A stretch of DNA of 37,530 nt, taken from the NCBI GenBank assembly GCA_016202305.1, contig JACQPB010000022.1, forward strand, positions 1 to 37,530. The letters run 5' to 3'. Both the position numbers and the translations under genes were made by a program. The notes beneath the pieces were generated by a model, which did no database searches, was not told the DNA's origin, and saw only the letters and a list, made by a program, of their open reading frames with translations. Positions 1 to 7,503 of this stretch are shown one piece after another; position 1 is the stretch's first letter, and the number at the start of each line of letters is the position of its first letter. The DNA is from Candidatus Iainarchaeum sp. Lineage in GTDB: Archaea > Iainarchaeota > Iainarchaeia > Iainarchaeales > Iainarchaeaceae.

Positions 1-454
1 ACAGAACAAGGACTGCAACGTTGAGTTTCGCGCTCTGCTCTTTTGTTAGGCCCGTGTTGCGGGGCCTGAATCGACAGAACAAGGACTGCAACTGTTCGCG
101 CTGGAAAGTGTGGCGTTTCTGACTGTGGTTGCGGGGCCTGAATCGACAGAACAAGGACTGCAACATTTCGCTCGCGCTCAAGTTGTAGTCGAATATTTTT
201 GTTGCGGGGCCTGAATCGACAGAACAAGGACTGCAACTCGCCTAGTTGCGTATAAACAGTGTTATATGCAAAGTTGCGGGGCCTGAATCGACAGAACAAG
301 GACTGCAACTCAATTCCTTCTGCCGCACCCGCAACTTAAGGCTTTGTTGCGGGGCCTGAATCGACAGAACAAGGACTGCAACAACGACTATTGTATCTTC
401 ATCATTGTCGGTGAATTGTTGCGGGGCCTGAATCGACAGAACAAGGACTGCAAC
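1..454 (+). CRISPR. CRISPR array, type V-F (Cas12f)-like repeat
   Basis: Six complete identical 37-nt repeats (56-92, 128-164, 201-237, 273-309, 346-382, 418-454) follow a partial one (1-19), so the array continues left of the window. The six spacers are 35-36 nt and all different. The repeat begins GTTGCGGGGCCTGAATCGAC and ends AAGGACTGCAAC, with complementary ends (GTTGC/GCAAC). Compared from memory with the Cas12f1 (Cas14a1) repeat, about 27 of 37 positions match, including GTTGC, CC-GAAT-GAC and AAGGA-TGCAAC, in this orientation. That suggests crRNAs are read on the plus strand and the leader lies to the left. No effector or clear tracrRNA anti-repeat is visible here. The array is certain; the subtype is inferred from the repeat alone. 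Confidence 0.95.
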
Positions 455-732
455 TACTGTTGGCCAAAAATTACTGAATTTTGGGTAAATGCAACTTTGC
501 TTTTTACAAAGACTTGCCGCCCTTCTTTTCTTTTTGAAACTAATTCTAGGTGGTATAGCTCTGAAACATAGGTTGTACATTTAGTGTAAGCCAACTTGAG
601 TCTTTTGCTTAAGTCCGTGATTGTCATTTCGTTATTTCTAGTCAGCCAAAGAATGGCAAATCGTTTCTTTTTCCCCATTACCCTGAATATCTTGAATAAC
701 TTTTCATCAATAAGTAGCGGGTCTTTGTCCAT
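454..732 (-). CDS. Small winged-helix transcriptional regulator (ArsR-like)
   Basis: A 92-residue protein with the layout of an ArsR/MarR-like winged helix: a first helix (DEKLFKIFRVMGKKKRFAIL), a helix-turn-helix (MTITDLSKRLKLAYTKCTTYVSEL), and a basic wing (LVSKRKEGRQVFVKSK). It diverges from the mod-res-cas operon, and the 105-bp gap between them holds three palindromes, the first overlapping this start codon. Autoregulation and control of the operon are therefore likely, though only inferred. The last base of the final CRISPR repeat (454) is part of the stop codon, so gene and array abut with no gap and are convergent. The short tail may have been trimmed when the array arrived. Confidence 0.8.
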   Translation of the reverse strand: MDKDPLLIDEKLFKIFRVMGKKKRFAILWLTRNNEMTITDLSKRLKLAYTKCTTYVSELYHLELVSKRKEGRQVFVKSKVAFTQNSVIFGQQ

Positions 733-830
733 TTACCAAAAGTGGTTAACAGAATATTAAGGAATAGTTTACCTGTTTGGGTAAACCTTTTAATAGGGCG
801 ATACGTTATCAGTATACCAAAACTGGTAAG
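732..830. promoter_or_regulatory. Divergent promoter with three operator-like palindromes
   Basis: Three inverted repeats lie between the regulator and mod. Site 1 (732-749) is TTTACCA-AAAG-TGGTTAA and overlaps the regulator start codon. Site 2 (767-786) is GTTTACC-TGTTTG-GGTAAAC with perfect 7-bp arms. Site 3 (815-828) is TACCA-AAAC-TGGTA, ten bases before the mod ATG. Sites 1 and 3 share the core ACCAAAA(G/C)TGGT and all three share the half-site TACC/GGTA. This is the pattern expected for a dimeric winged-helix regulator; which protein binds is inferred from adjacency. Confidence 0.65.
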
Positions 831-837
831 GTATTCT

Positions 838-2394
838 ATGCCCGCACTTAATTGGATAGGAAAAGAGCAGGTCGTTAACCATGATAAAGAAGTTCCATTT
901 AGATTACTAAAAAAGGTAAAATCCATATCGGTAGGAGAAAATTCTCAAAATTTAATTATCCATGGAGATAACTTAGAAGCGCTTAAAGCCCTGATGCCAT
1001 ACTACTGCAACAAAATCAAATGTATTTATATTGACCCCCCATATAACACAGGCAACGAAGGATGGGTCTATAACGACAACGTAAACTCCACAAAAATAAA
1101 GCGATGGTTAGGGAAAGTGGTGGGGGGTGAAACAGAGGACCTATGCAGACACGACAAATGGCTCTGCATGATGTATCCGAGATTAAAACTTCTTAAAGAT
1201 TTGTTAAAGGAAAACGGCGCAATATTTGTTAGTATTGACGATGATGAAGCAGACCACGCTAGAGCATTACTGGATGAAATTTTTGGCAGGCAAAATTTTG
1301 TAGCGACGATTATTTGGCAAAAAAAGTTTTCACCACAAAGTGATGCAAAGTTTTTTTCCGATGTGCATGATTACATTTTAGTTTACTCGAAAAATATAAC
1401 TAACTTTAGAGTAAAACTTTTGCAAAGAAAAGAAAGCACAAATGCACGTTACCTAAATCTAGATAATGACCCACGAGGGCTGTGGATGTCAAGCGATTTT
1501 TCTGTAAAGACATATAGCAAAAAATATGATTATCCGATAACCACTCCGAGCGGTAAAATAGTAAAAGCAACAAAAGGTAGGTGCTGGGCTACCTCTAAAG
1601 AAAGATTCAAAGAATTTGTAAAAGATAATAGAATTTGGTTCGGAAAAAATTTAAACGGCGTGCCAAGACTGAAAAGATTTTTATCTGAAGTGAAAGAAGG
1701 CATTGTCCCTACAACGATTTGGTTTTACCAAGAAGTTGGGCATAATCAAGAAGCTAGGCAAGAGCTCAAAAAAATATTTAGAGGAAAAGAACTGCTATTT
1801 GACAACCCAAAACCAGTGAGATTGATAAAAAGAATCATCCAACTCGCCACAGATTCCGATGATTTAATTTTAGACTCATTTGTAGGTTCAGGAACTACTG
1901 GCCAAGCGGTTCTAGAATTGAACAAAGAAGATTCTGGAAACAGAAAATTTATTTTAGTGGAACTAGAAGATGCAGTAGCAAAAAATATTACGGCAGAACG
2001 CATCAAACGAGTAATTAAATCAGAAAAGCTCGATGTTGGATTTGAATTTTGTGAATTGGATAGGCCATTATTCAATTCTGAAGGAGAAATAGAAAATGAA
2101 TGCGTGTTTGAGCAACTAGCCACTTACATTTATTTCACTGAGACGCAAACCAACATAGACAAGAAACAAATAAACAAGAGCTACATTGGCTTATCGCCGG
2201 ATGAAATCAACGAGTATTACCTGATTTTCAAGGAAAAGCACAAAAACAAACTCACAAAGGAATTCCTGAAAAATCTCAAGAAAAGCACAAAGAGAAAAAT
2301 CGTGTATGCTGACTTCTGCCTGATAAGTCAAGACGAGCTCGACAAATACAATATAGAGTTCAAACAGATTCCTTACGAAATAAAGAGGTATTAA
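838..2394 (+). CDS. mod: Type III restriction-modification DNA methyltransferase (Mod)
   Basis: A 518-residue DNA adenine methyltransferase of the beta class: the catalytic DPPYNTG motif (residues 66-72) comes before the SAM-binding FVGSGTT motif (about 348-354), with the target-recognition region between them. In type III systems Mod recognises the site, methylates one strand to N6-methyladenine, and escorts Res. An in-frame GTG at 742 would add 32 residues but lies within operator site 1 and gives an unlikely N-terminus, so I chose the ATG at 838. The res ATG follows the stop by 2 nt. It is AT-rich relative to genes in the right half of the window. Motifs IV and I are intact, so it is probably active. 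Confidence 0.92.
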   Translation: MPALNWIGKEQVVNHDKEVPFRLLKKVKSISVGENSQNLIIHGDNLEALKALMPYYCNKIKCIYIDPPYNTGNEGWVYNDNVNSTKIKRWLGKVVGGETEDLCRHDKWLCMMYPRLKLLKDLLKENGAIFVSIDDDEADHARALLDEIFGRQNFVATIIWQKKFSPQSDAKFFSDVHDYILVYSKNITNFRVKLLQRKESTNARYLNLDNDPRGLWMSSDFSVKTYSKKYDYPITTPSGKIVKATKGRCWATSKERFKEFVKDNRIWFGKNLNGVPRLKRFLSEVKEGIVPTTIWFYQEVGHNQEARQELKKIFRGKELLFDNPKPVRLIKRIIQLATDSDDLILDSFVGSGTTGQAVLELNKEDSGNRKFILVELEDAVAKNITAERIKRVIKSEKLDVGFEFCELDRPLFNSEGEIENECVFEQLATYIYFTETQTNIDKKQINKSYIGLSPDEINEYYLIFKEKHKNKLTKEFLKNLKKSTKRKIVYADFCLISQDELDKYNIEFKQIPYEIKRY

Positions 2395-2396
2395 CC

Positions 2397-4691
2397 ATGG
2401 AACTCAAACAATATCAACAAAAGACTATAGAAAAACTAAAAGAATATTTAGCAAGGATAAAGACACTAAAAGGAGATTACGAGACTGCATTCCTTTCAAT
2501 AATGAACAGAGAAAGTGAACAAGGTGTAAAATACAATGACTCCTTCAACGTACCGTTTGTCTGTGTAAAGATTCCGACGGGCGGAGGAAAAACCTTAGTT
2601 GCAAGCTACTCGATTACAGAAATAATAAGTAATTACTTGCAAGAAAAACTTGACAAGGGCATCATTGTCTGGTTTGTTCCGTCAGATGAGATAAAATCAC
2701 AAACCCTAAGAAAATTGAAAGACAAAAAAGACATGCATCGGACAGTGTTAGATAACGCTTTTGAAAATAACATAAAGATTTTTTCAAACGAAGAAGCCCT
2801 ACTGATTAGAAAGCATGACGTTGAAGACAACCTTTGCATAATAGTTGCAAGCCTCGATGCTTTTAGAAAAGATTCTAAGCTCAGAAACAAATACAAGGTT
2901 TATCAGGAAAACGGGGAATTATTGCAATTCTTTGAGGAAGCTACAAACGATTCAAAATTAGAGAAGGACGAAACTGGAGTAATAACCTCTTTGGCAAATG
3001 TAATCCGGTTGTACAATCCGTTAATTGTGATTGATGAGGGCCATAGAACTAAAACAAAAATTTCAATAGATTTCCTAAAAGACCTCAATCCAAGTTTTGT
3101 AATAGAATATACTGCAACTCCAAGGGAAGGCAGCAATATTCTAGTGGATATCCGTTCACAGGAGTTGAAAAGGGAACAAATGGTAAAAATTCCATTAGTA
3201 CTCGAAAGCAAGCGGGATTGGAGAGAAGTCGTAGATGATGGTTTTGTCCAAAGACAAACATTGGAGGAAATTGCAAAACATGGTGCAGAGTCAATAAGGC
3301 CAATTGCCCTCTACCAGGCAGAAGCTGATAGGAAAGAAACAGAATCCATTACGTTTGAAAAAATAAAGGAATATCTCAGAAAGGAAAAGAAGGTTACTGA
3401 GGAAGAAATAGCAATCAAAATATCTGGAAAAAATGAATTAGAGGGGGTGGACTTATTCAGTAAAAAGTGTAAAATCCGCCACATAATAACAATAAACGCT
3501 CTTGCTGAAGGGTGGGACTGTTCCTTTGCCTATGTTTTGGTTTCCGTTGCAAACCTCGGCTCTAAAATAGCTGTTGAACAGATAATAGGCAGAATAATCA
3601 GAATGCCATTTGCACAGAAAAGGAAAGATGAAAACCTGAACAAGTCTTATGTATTTGCTTCGGCAAAAAACTTCCAAGACGCGGCAGACCAAATCATTAA
3701 AGGCCTCGAAGATAACGGTTACAGCAAAAACGATTTGGTAAATATAACCCAAAAAGATGAAAGTGACTATTTCAAAGCCAAGAAACGGTTCAAAGACGAA
3801 CTCAAAATACCAGTTTTTGCCTTTGAGGAAGAAAAGCTATCCTTCGGGGAGCACTTATTGGGCGAAGATTTTGAACTGGCAAAACAAGACCACAAAATAC
3901 AGTTCGCTTTACCGTTAAGTGAGGATGGAAAAGGCGAAATAGATATTACCGAAGAAGGCAATTGGAAGAAAGGAATGGTAAAGCAATTGAGACTCAGCTA
4001 TGGGCGAAAAGAACAAAACACGGATGAAAAAATACTCACTTTGTGGCTGGACGACAAAATAAGGGCAAAGGAACTTGAAAGAAAAGATAAGCTCATTTTC
4101 ATAAACAAAATCGTCAAAGACCAGCTAAAAGAGCATACAATGCGGGCGCTATCATTGAATAGGCATCCATTAAGGGAAGCAATAAACGATAAGATAACGG
4201 AAATAATCGAAAGCTATGCGCAAAAGCAATTTGAAAAATTTGTGGAAAATGGGAAAATTACGCTTAAAGAATTCAATGCATTCCCAAAAGAAATAGAGCT
4301 TGTAACTGAAGTAAATCAGGATTACAAGAAAAGCTATTATGATAAAATAGAAAAACTCAACAAGGAAGAAAAAAATCTACTCGATAAACTCGACTTGGAC
4401 GAGTTAACCAACATAAGATTTTGGGTAAGGTGTAGAGAAAAGCAGGATGACTCACTCGCCCTGCAAGGCTGGAAAAGAAACAAATATTACCCAGACTTTG
4501 CCGCAGTAACCACCAACGGCACAATTATAGGCATCGAATGGAAAGGAGAAGACCGACTCACCAATGAAGACACCCAATACAAAGAAGCCTTGGGAAAGCA
4601 GTGGGAAAAGCTTGGAAAAGGCAAAACAAAATTTTACCTGGCCTCAAAGCAAAACATCGAAGAAGTCCTAAAGAAAATCAAGGAATTGTAG
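2397..4691 (+). CDS. res: Type III restriction enzyme Res subunit (SF2 helicase-nuclease)
   Basis: A 764-residue SF2 ATPase with a C-terminal nuclease. Walker A is PTGGGKT (60-66), motif II is DEGH (213-216), motif VI is EQIIGRIIRMP, and a PD-(D/E)xK nuclease sits at the end (PD 699-700, EWK 714-716). With Mod it forms a type III enzyme that translocates or diffuses along unmodified DNA and cuts near the recognition site. It is shorter than many Res proteins (often 850-1000 residues), but both active centres are present. It lies 2 nt after mod and 9 nt before cas1, so it is almost certainly cotranscribed with the CRISPR adaptation genes. That placement is unusual and is discussed under findings. 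Confidence 0.92.
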   Translation: MELKQYQQKTIEKLKEYLARIKTLKGDYETAFLSIMNRESEQGVKYNDSFNVPFVCVKIPTGGGKTLVASYSITEIISNYLQEKLDKGIIVWFVPSDEIKSQTLRKLKDKKDMHRTVLDNAFENNIKIFSNEEALLIRKHDVEDNLCIIVASLDAFRKDSKLRNKYKVYQENGELLQFFEEATNDSKLEKDETGVITSLANVIRLYNPLIVIDEGHRTKTKISIDFLKDLNPSFVIEYTATPREGSNILVDIRSQELKREQMVKIPLVLESKRDWREVVDDGFVQRQTLEEIAKHGAESIRPIALYQAEADRKETESITFEKIKEYLRKEKKVTEEEIAIKISGKNELEGVDLFSKKCKIRHIITINALAEGWDCSFAYVLVSVANLGSKIAVEQIIGRIIRMPFAQKRKDENLNKSYVFASAKNFQDAADQIIKGLEDNGYSKNDLVNITQKDESDYFKAKKRFKDELKIPVFAFEEEKLSFGEHLLGEDFELAKQDHKIQFALPLSEDGKGEIDITEEGNWKKGMVKQLRLSYGRKEQNTDEKILTLWLDDKIRAKELERKDKLIFINKIVKDQLKEHTMRALSLNRHPLREAINDKITEIIESYAQKQFEKFVENGKITLKEFNAFPKEIELVTEVNQDYKKSYYDKIEKLNKEEKNLLDKLDLDELTNIRFWVRCREKQDDSLALQGWKRNKYYPDFAAVTTNGTIIGIEWKGEDRLTNEDTQYKEALGKQWEKLGKGKTKFYLASKQNIEEVLKKIKEL

Positions 4692-4700
4692 GGTGAGAAA

Positions 4701-5690
4701 ATGCAGATAATCCTAAACGACTACTCAAGCTTTCTTGGCAAAAAAGGTGAGAGATTCACAATAAAGACCGGGGACAAAAAACAGGAATATGCGGTAAAAG
4801 ATGTTGACCAAATACTCATTGCCGCTGCCTCCAGTGTTTCGGTTGGGGCAATAAAATTTGCCCTGAAAAATGAAATTGATATTGTTTTCCTCAATTCAAT
4901 AGGGCGCCCGCTTGGGCGAGTATTTCCATGCAAGCTCGGCGGCACTACTCTTACCAGAAAAAGGCAATTAGAAGCCTATTACACGCCTAGAGCTGCTAAA
5001 ATTGCTAAAGAGCTTGTAAAAGCAAAAATTGTGAATCAAGCCTACTTCTTAAAATCTCTCTCCAAATCAAGGAAACAAGATTTTACTGAAATCGCTAATT
5101 CAAATATAGAAGTAAGCAAAAGAATAGACTCTTTGACTGGAAATGTTGATTTCATGCGCCAAGAACTTCTCGGCATAGAAGGGGTGACAGCTAGCAACTA
5201 CTTTGGATGCCTCACAAAAATACTGCCATTCAAAGGTAGAGACAAGGATTCGCAAGACCACGTAAACATTCTGCTCAATTACGGATACGGGATACTTTAC
5301 AACCAAACCGAAAAAACTTGTGTGTTGGCGGGACTGGACCCGTATCTTGGATTCATGCACACTGACAGGTACAATAAGCCGTCTATGGTTCTGGACATGA
5401 TTGAAGGCTTTAGGCCAATAATAGTTGACCGGGCAATTGTAACCCTGTTTGCACAAAAACAAGTGAATGGAAAAATGTTCCAAGAGCACCCCGAAGACAA
5501 GCAATTAATCCTGACAAAAGAAGGCCGGGAAAAAATAATTTCAGCGATAATGGAACGACTTTACACAAAAGTAAGTTTTAAGGGAAAACAAACAAGTTTT
5601 GACGATATTATGCTAGGCCAAGCTCGTAGAGTGGCAAATTACCTGCTTGATGAAAACAAGGGGTTCGAGGCTTTTGTCTACCGCTGGTGA
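4701..5690 (+). CDS. cas1: CRISPR integrase Cas1
   Basis: Cas1, 329 residues, the metal-dependent integrase that inserts new spacers as a Cas1-Cas2 complex. The family's catalytic triad is visible: Glu160 (GIEGVTASNYF), His220 (YLGFMHTD) and Asp232 (VLDMIEGFRP). The beta-rich N-terminal domain (1 to about 85) and the helical catalytic domain are both complete. The start ATG is 9 nt after res, and the stop overlaps an alternative GTG start of cas2. The tight spacing with mod-res on one side and cas2-cas4 on the other makes this one transcription unit. With an intact triad it should be able to acquire spacers. Confidence 0.95.
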   Translation: MQIILNDYSSFLGKKGERFTIKTGDKKQEYAVKDVDQILIAAASSVSVGAIKFALKNEIDIVFLNSIGRPLGRVFPCKLGGTTLTRKRQLEAYYTPRAAKIAKELVKAKIVNQAYFLKSLSKSRKQDFTEIANSNIEVSKRIDSLTGNVDFMRQELLGIEGVTASNYFGCLTKILPFKGRDKDSQDHVNILLNYGYGILYNQTEKTCVLAGLDPYLGFMHTDRYNKPSMVLDMIEGFRPIIVDRAIVTLFAQKQVNGKMFQEHPEDKQLILTKEGREKIISAIMERLYTKVSFKGKQTSFDDIMLGQARRVANYLLDENKGFEAFVYRW

Positions 5691-5695
5691 AAACA

Positions 5696-5980
5696 ATGAT
5701 TTACTTTGTAATCTACGATATCACTTCAAATTCAAAAAGGCAAAAAGTCTCCGAACAATGCAAAAACTTTGGCTTAAAAAGAATACAAAAAAGCGCCTTC
5801 TGCGGCCCTCTGACAAAAAACCTCGCCGAAATGCTTGGCATCAAATGCAAAGAAATTATTGAAGCCAAGGATTGTGTTTTTGTGATTCCTGCCTGCACAA
5901 ACTGCTTTAAAGCAAAAATAATTGTTGGCGAATTTGACGAGTCAAAATTTGAAGACAAAGACTTTGAAATAGTTGATTGA
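5696..5980 (+). CDS. cas2: CRISPR adaptation protein Cas2
   Basis: Cas2, 94 residues, the small ferredoxin-fold dimer that bridges two Cas1 dimers in spacer integration. The N-terminus MIYFVIYDI is the family's first beta strand with its conserved Asp in YDI. The ATG at 5696 gives this standard start; a GTG at 5687 overlapping the cas1 stop would add three residues. The cas4 ATG follows the stop by 1 nt. A pair of Cys near the C-terminus (PACTNC) is unusual but does not touch the fold. Confidence 0.93.
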   Translation: MIYFVIYDITSNSKRQKVSEQCKNFGLKRIQKSAFCGPLTKNLAEMLGIKCKEIIEAKDCVFVIPACTNCFKAKIIVGEFDESKFEDKDFEIVD

Positions 5981-5981
5981 A

Positions 5982-6572
5982 ATGGACAACCAAGGCTACC
6001 TCACAATCAAGGACTTAATGAATTATCATTACTGTAACAGACTGATTTACTTTGAAAACGTCCTTCGAATACCGCAAGCCACCACAATAAAAGAATACAA
6101 AGGAAGGGAACTGCACCAATCGTTTACAGAAAAATCCAAGAGAAACAAAATAGTGAAAGAATTTCCCAAACTTCCAAAAAAGTATAATCTGCAACTTCAG
6201 TCTCCGGAGATTAATTTCAGGACCATTTTGGACTGCCTTATTATTGATAAACAAAAAAATCAGGCTTTCCCAATTGAATACAAGGATGCAAAAAAGCCGG
6301 AGAAAATATACAATACCTTCAAAATCCAGTTATTCGCAGAGAGCTTGCTGGTCAAAGAACAACTCAATTATGACGTGCCTGCCGCATTCATAAAATTTGA
6401 ACAAACAGGCGACCTTGTAAAACTAGAAGTTACAGACTCGGAGCTCGGACAAGTCAAAGAAACGATAAAACAAATCAACCTAATAATAGACACAGAAGCT
6501 ATGCCAGAACCAACAGAATTCGTGAAAAGATGCAAAGACTGCTGCTATTGGAAAATATGTAAAAGGGCATAA
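5982..6572 (+). CDS. cas4: CRISPR-associated exonuclease Cas4
   Basis: Cas4, 196 residues, a RecB-type PD-(D/E)xK nuclease with an iron-sulfur cluster that trims prespacers and helps select PAM-proximal ends. Visible nuclease residues are His45 (GRELH), Asp84 (ILDCLI), and Glu99/Lys101 (IEYKDAK). The four cluster cysteines are Cys18 (YHYCNR) and the C-terminal set Cys184, Cys187 or 188, and Cys193 (RCKDCCYWKIC). The ATG at 5982 was chosen over an upstream TTG inside cas2. It is the last gene of the operon; a convergent gene ends 5 nt away. cas1-cas2-cas4 next to a Cas12f-type array fits the published layout of Cas14 loci. Confidence 0.93.
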   Translation: MDNQGYLTIKDLMNYHYCNRLIYFENVLRIPQATTIKEYKGRELHQSFTEKSKRNKIVKEFPKLPKKYNLQLQSPEINFRTILDCLIIDKQKNQAFPIEYKDAKKPEKIYNTFKIQLFAESLLVKEQLNYDVPAAFIKFEQTGDLVKLEVTDSELGQVKETIKQINLIIDTEAMPEPTEFVKRCKDCCYWKICKRA

Positions 6573-6577
6573 CGCCC

Positions 6578-6886
6578 TCAATAGTCTTCTGGTTTCATGA
6601 ACGTCACCCCTTCTGCGTTGGCGACAACCCAGATGCTCCCTGTTTCGATGACACGGAGTTTCATGTAGGGTGTGTCTTCTTCGTCCGGCTTGTTGAGGAG
6701 CTCGAGGCCCGTGGCGATTATTTCTTTGTAGTGGTCTTTTACGTCTTCAAAGAGGTTTGATGTAAAAACTACCGGCAAGCCGCTGGGTTGCAGATGGCCT
6801 GTTTTCACCAGTATGCCGTCGACAAGGGCTTGTTCGAGCGTGTAACTGTAAATGACTTCGCCGAAGAGCTCGGTTAGGGTGTTCAT
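6578..6886 (-). CDS. DUF6573-like small plasmid/phage-type protein
   Basis: A 102-residue acidic protein starting MNTLTELFGEVIYSYTLEQALVDGILV. I recognise this opening as that of the DUF6573 family, which is common on plasmids, phages and integrative elements and has no known function. It is the last gene of a minus-strand operon; its ATG overlaps the stop of the 74-residue upstream gene (ATGA at 6883-6886). It converges with cas4 across a 5-bp gap. Its presence supports a mobile-element origin for this stretch. Confidence 0.8.
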   Translation of the reverse strand: MNTLTELFGEVIYSYTLEQALVDGILVKTGHLQPSGLPVVFTSNLFEDVKDHYKEIIATGLELLNKPDEEDTPYMKLRVIETGSIWVVANAEGVTFMKPEDY

Positions 6887-7107
6887 GCTTTCACCTCCAT
6901 TGTTTCGGAGATTACTGAGACGCAGCCGCCGGTGTCTTCAGCAATGCTCCTGAGAACACGCAGTTGCTCGCGGTTCACGGTTGCAATGTAGTAGACCGTT
7001 TCGTTTACCTGCATTTCCCGAAAGGAAACGCCAAGGTCAATGAGCGCATCGCGCAGCTCTGAAAAGGGCTCCCCGTAAGGAGGGGAAACCTCTACAAGGA
7101 GATTCAT
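6883..7107 (-). CDS. Hypothetical 74-residue protein
   Basis: No family recognised. It is a small soluble protein with a regular alternation of strands and helices (MNLLVEVSPPYGEPF, SFREMQVNETVYYIATV, REQLRVLRSIAEDTGG, CVSVISETMEV), consistent with a compact alpha/beta fold. It is translationally coupled on both sides by ATGA overlaps, with the 35-residue upstream ORF and the DUF6573-like gene downstream. That coupling is the main evidence that it is a real gene. Confidence 0.7.
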   Translation of the reverse strand: MNLLVEVSPPYGEPFSELRDALIDLGVSFREMQVNETVYYIATVNREQLRVLRSIAEDTGGCVSVISETMEVKA

Positions 7108-7211
7108 TGAGAATCCCTTCTTTTCATGGCTGCAAGTATTTTTTGCAGCGTCAAGTCGCCGTCGAAAGGGTTGCCCCCATCGTGAATATTTTTTCTATAA
7201 TGAAAACTCAT
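7104..7211 (-). CDS. Hypothetical 35-residue protein, first gene of operon
   Basis: A very short ORF (MSFHYRKNIHDGG... ending KRRDSQ). Three things support it: a strong Shine-Dalgarno sequence GGAGGTGA just before the ATG (7217-7224 on the minus strand, about 5-6 nt spacing), a stop codon that overlaps the next gene's start as ATGA (7104-7107), and operon order. The Shine-Dalgarno sequence lies in the outer arm of the long inverted repeat 7221-7380, so RNA folding could gate its translation. Function unknown. Confidence 0.6.
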   Translation of the reverse strand: MSFHYRKNIHDGGNPFDGDLTLQKILAAMKRRDSQ

Positions 7212-7220
7212 TTTGAATCA

Positions 7221-7380
7221 CCTCCAGCGGTTAAAACGAGTTTTTTCCTAACAAAAAAGCCGGTTTGCGGGCTTCTGGGCGTATTAAATCCCTCAGCCCC
7301 TCCCCCGCGCATCAAGAGGGGGGAGGGTTTAAACGCACGAAGACCGAGGCTTTTTAGGAAAAAACGAGAGACGCTGGAGG
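7221..7380. repeat. 160-bp imperfect inverted repeat (long hairpin)
   Basis: The two halves are complementary over most of their length. The outer 9 bp CCTCCAGCG (7221-7229) match CGCTGGAGG (7372-7380). Inside, GTTTTTTCCTAA (7240-7251) pairs with TTAGGAAAAAAC, then AAAAGCC with GGCTTTT, and at the centre CCCTCCCCC-like sequence faces GGGGGGAGGG around GCGCATCAAGA. It occupies most of the gap between two divergent operons. It could be a structured leader of the minus operon, a bidirectional terminator-like element, or a decayed MITE. No protein of convincing quality is encoded here. Confidence 0.7.
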
Positions 7381-7472
7381 GGCAAAAGAGTTTTTGAGAA
7401 AAAAGGTTGAGGGGTGAACCCAATGCAAGACTGGCGAATCCGCAATTTTTTATGAAAAATGTTAAAACGAAG

Positions 7473-7481
7473 AAATAAATA
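7473..7481 (+). promoter_or_regulatory. TATA box for the 7504 gene
   Basis: AAATAAATA centred about 27 nt before the ATG at 7504, the spacing of an archaeal TATA box to a leaderless transcript. This favours 7504 over the upstream ATG at 7459 as the start. Confidence 0.45.
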
Positions 7482-7503
7482 CAAAAGCCACGTTAATTTT
7501 CAC

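Noticed and set aside
742-837. GTG start of mod 32 codons upstream
   Set aside because: It overlaps operator site 1 and the promoter region and gives an N-terminus unlike Mod proteins.
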